This document shows, piece by piece, positions 62,381-64,000 of a stretch of DNA of 64,000 nt (the first letter of the stretch is position 1; each line of letters begins with the position of its first letter). The notes beneath the pieces were generated by a model. The model saw nothing but the letters and a program-made list of their open reading frames with translations, did not search any database and was not told the DNA's origin. The position numbers and the translations under genes were made by a program. The DNA is from Vespa crabro (lineage: Eukaryota > Arthropoda > Insecta > Hymenoptera > Vespidae): NCBI RefSeq assembly GCF_910589235.1, contig NC_060958.1, positions 459,501-523,500 of the forward strand, read 5' to 3'.

Positions 62381-63654
62381 AAAAAAGAAAAAAAACAGGC
62401 ATTCCTCTTTGATACAAAATATATAAGATATACCTTATTCGAGTATTATAAACGATATAATCCTGTTGACAGGTCGAACAGATTGAATCCGATGTTTAAA
62501 GGTTAGAGGACAAAGAGTTTAAACGGAGGCGACAACGAAACGTGGATTTAATGGGTTTAAAAACAAAAAGAGAGAAAGAATGGGAAGAAGGGAGAAAAGG
62601 TAGGATGGTGGGTGGATGGAAGGGAGGAATGAAGAAACAGAACGTGTTCTGTCGTTGAAGAATGATTCTAGCACGCGGAGAAGTAGTCGTGAAACACGAG
62701 GAACGAGCCGTTTCTTGAAGATGACGAGAACGCGACAGCTGAACACTTAGCGACCTGAATACATAGGACAACGATCGAATAGTCGAGAAAAAGGAATAGC
62801 ATATACATAGTTTTCCCCAGAGAAGCATCAAAACTTCCGTCGGTCTTCCGAACACACACGTACAAACAGAGAGAGAGAGAGAGAGAGAGGGAATTTTTTT
62901 TTATATTTGTTCTTCTTGTGAAAATGACCTCGAATATTCTCATTGATTTGTAATTTTCAAAAATAATCTATACGTATCGGTATTGATGATTGGTATCTGA
63001 TAATTTGATTATCAAGATAATGAAATCATCGATCAAAAAAATCTTATATCAAAACAATAATTGTATCGTCGTTTGTAAAGATTTTTATTGGGGGGAAAAA
63101 AAAGAAAAAAAAAAAAAAAAAATAAATAAATAAAAAAAGGAACGATCGATATCAAGCTGATAAAATTGTAAATTTGATCGATTAGAAAGGAGAAACGAAA
63201 AAAAAAGAAAAAAAGGAAAAAAAAATCAATTGAAAACCTTTCATCTGACATGATTCCTTTCAAATGCAAATACGACATCTGTATTTATATCGTTATATAA
63301 ATTATCTTGTTTGTTTATTTCTTTTGCTTATTTGATTAATGAAAACTTATTCATTCAAGGGAACTTATTTCATTTCCTTATAATTCCTATATTTCAGATA
63401 CAAATCCATATAAGACATTTATCACTTGATTCGTTCGATAATAAATTGCAAACTTTTAGAAAGTTATTTTACTAGGATAAATAGTGATACTCCGTTTATT
63501 CAATACTATACATATACATGCGTTATTCATTCGATTGATTCCCAATAAAATTGATTTCATTTGTATTATCACACGTGGCATGCCTTGTCATTAAATTTGT
63601 TCTAAAGGTTATCAATAAACTCGGATTAATTAGAAAAAGGACAACACTCTTCGT

Positions 63655-63656
<2 letters not shown>

Positions 63657-63695
<39 letters not shown>
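63657..63695. repeat. (CT)n microsatellite upstream of FoxL2
   Basis: About 19 perfect units, then a poly(T) run. Confidence 0.95.
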
Positions 63696-63697
<2 letters not shown>

Positions 63698-64000
63698 TTT
63701 CTTTTTTTTTTTTTTTAACTTACGCGTGCATATGAAAAGACGTTTATCTGAATGGAGTTAAAGAAGAAATATTTATCTCGCTGTTTAGTAAACATCTCGT
63801 CGAGACCATACAAATCTTGAGAGATCATGGAACAAAGTTTACAAACTCTTCACGATCTCTCACACTCTTCGTAAACGAAAAGGCACGAGCCTTCTTCGAG
63901 ATATAATTTAAATATACAAAATTGCAATGTGTGTTTCTCTTTTTCTCTTTTTCTCTTTTTCTTTCTTTTTTCCTTTTTCTTTGTTTTTTGTCCTCTCTTG

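Larger units (their letters stand above)
61606..64000 (-). promoter_or_regulatory. FoxL2: Presumed FoxL2 upstream region
   Basis: Sequence 5' of the FoxL2 first coding exon. It has a T-rich block (61620-61945, purine-rich on the gene strand), (AT)n at 62329-62375, a moderately GC island at 62470-62850, (GA)n at 62869-62890 and (CT)n at 63657-63695. No TATA box or protein-coding exon can be assigned with confidence. Confidence 0.35.

Noticed and set aside
62496..62943. Minus-strand frames of 119, 91 and 75 codons upstream of FoxL2
   Set aside because: Overlapping frames in a GC-richer block with no homology and no phase-compatible link to FoxL2. They are more likely promoter or 5'UTR sequence.

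Overview
This is a very AT-rich stretch of an animal nuclear genome, almost certainly from an insect. It has spliced genes with GT-AG introns, long non-coding gaps, and very dense (AT)n, (GA)n/(CT)n, AAT-type and poly(A)/poly(T) tracts. That texture, and an aquaporin and a FoxL2 of insect type, suggest a hymenopteran, but I cannot place the species from sequence alone. There is no bacterial-type operon, CRISPR array, rRNA or tRNA that I can support.

Three real genes can be reconstructed with splice sites and reading phases that all agree. (1) 1-11551, minus strand: the 5' half of an aquaporin gene (MIP family). It has a first coding exon at 11356-11494, a 10.7 kb intron, an exon at 436-623, and an exon at 1-86 cut by the window edge. 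(2) 31731-37394, plus strand: the complete gene for coatomer subunit beta-prime (COPB2), with eight coding exons and a predicted 931 residues. (3) 44928-61455, minus strand: a forkhead gene identified as FoxL2, with seven coding exons over 16.5 kb and a predicted 524 residues. Its two 5' exons lie 10 kb and 14 kb upstream of the forkhead exon and were recovered by phase-compatible splice sites.

Layout: aquaporin and its large intron (0-11.5 kb); about 19 kb with no confirmed gene, rich in microsatellites and holding several local duplications (12.8-31.5 kb); COPB2 (31.7-37.7 kb); a 7 kb convergent intergenic region (37.7-44.9 kb); FoxL2 with two large introns (44.9-61.5 kb); and the presumed FoxL2 upstream region (61.6-64 kb). 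The genes are functionally unrelated: membrane transport, COPI vesicle coat, and a developmental transcription factor.

Most apparent open reading frames elsewhere are low-complexity translations of microsatellites. A few less AT-rich islands carry plausible exons or hairpins. They are reported as low-confidence candidates. I see no evidence for a new multi-gene system. The most useful leads are alternative 3' ends of COPB2, the dispersed FoxL2 5' structure with two SUMO-type motifs, an unusual NPS box in the aquaporin, a 19-bp perfect inverted repeat in a FoxL2 intron, and a tandem duplication whose two copies carry different microsatellites at the same site.
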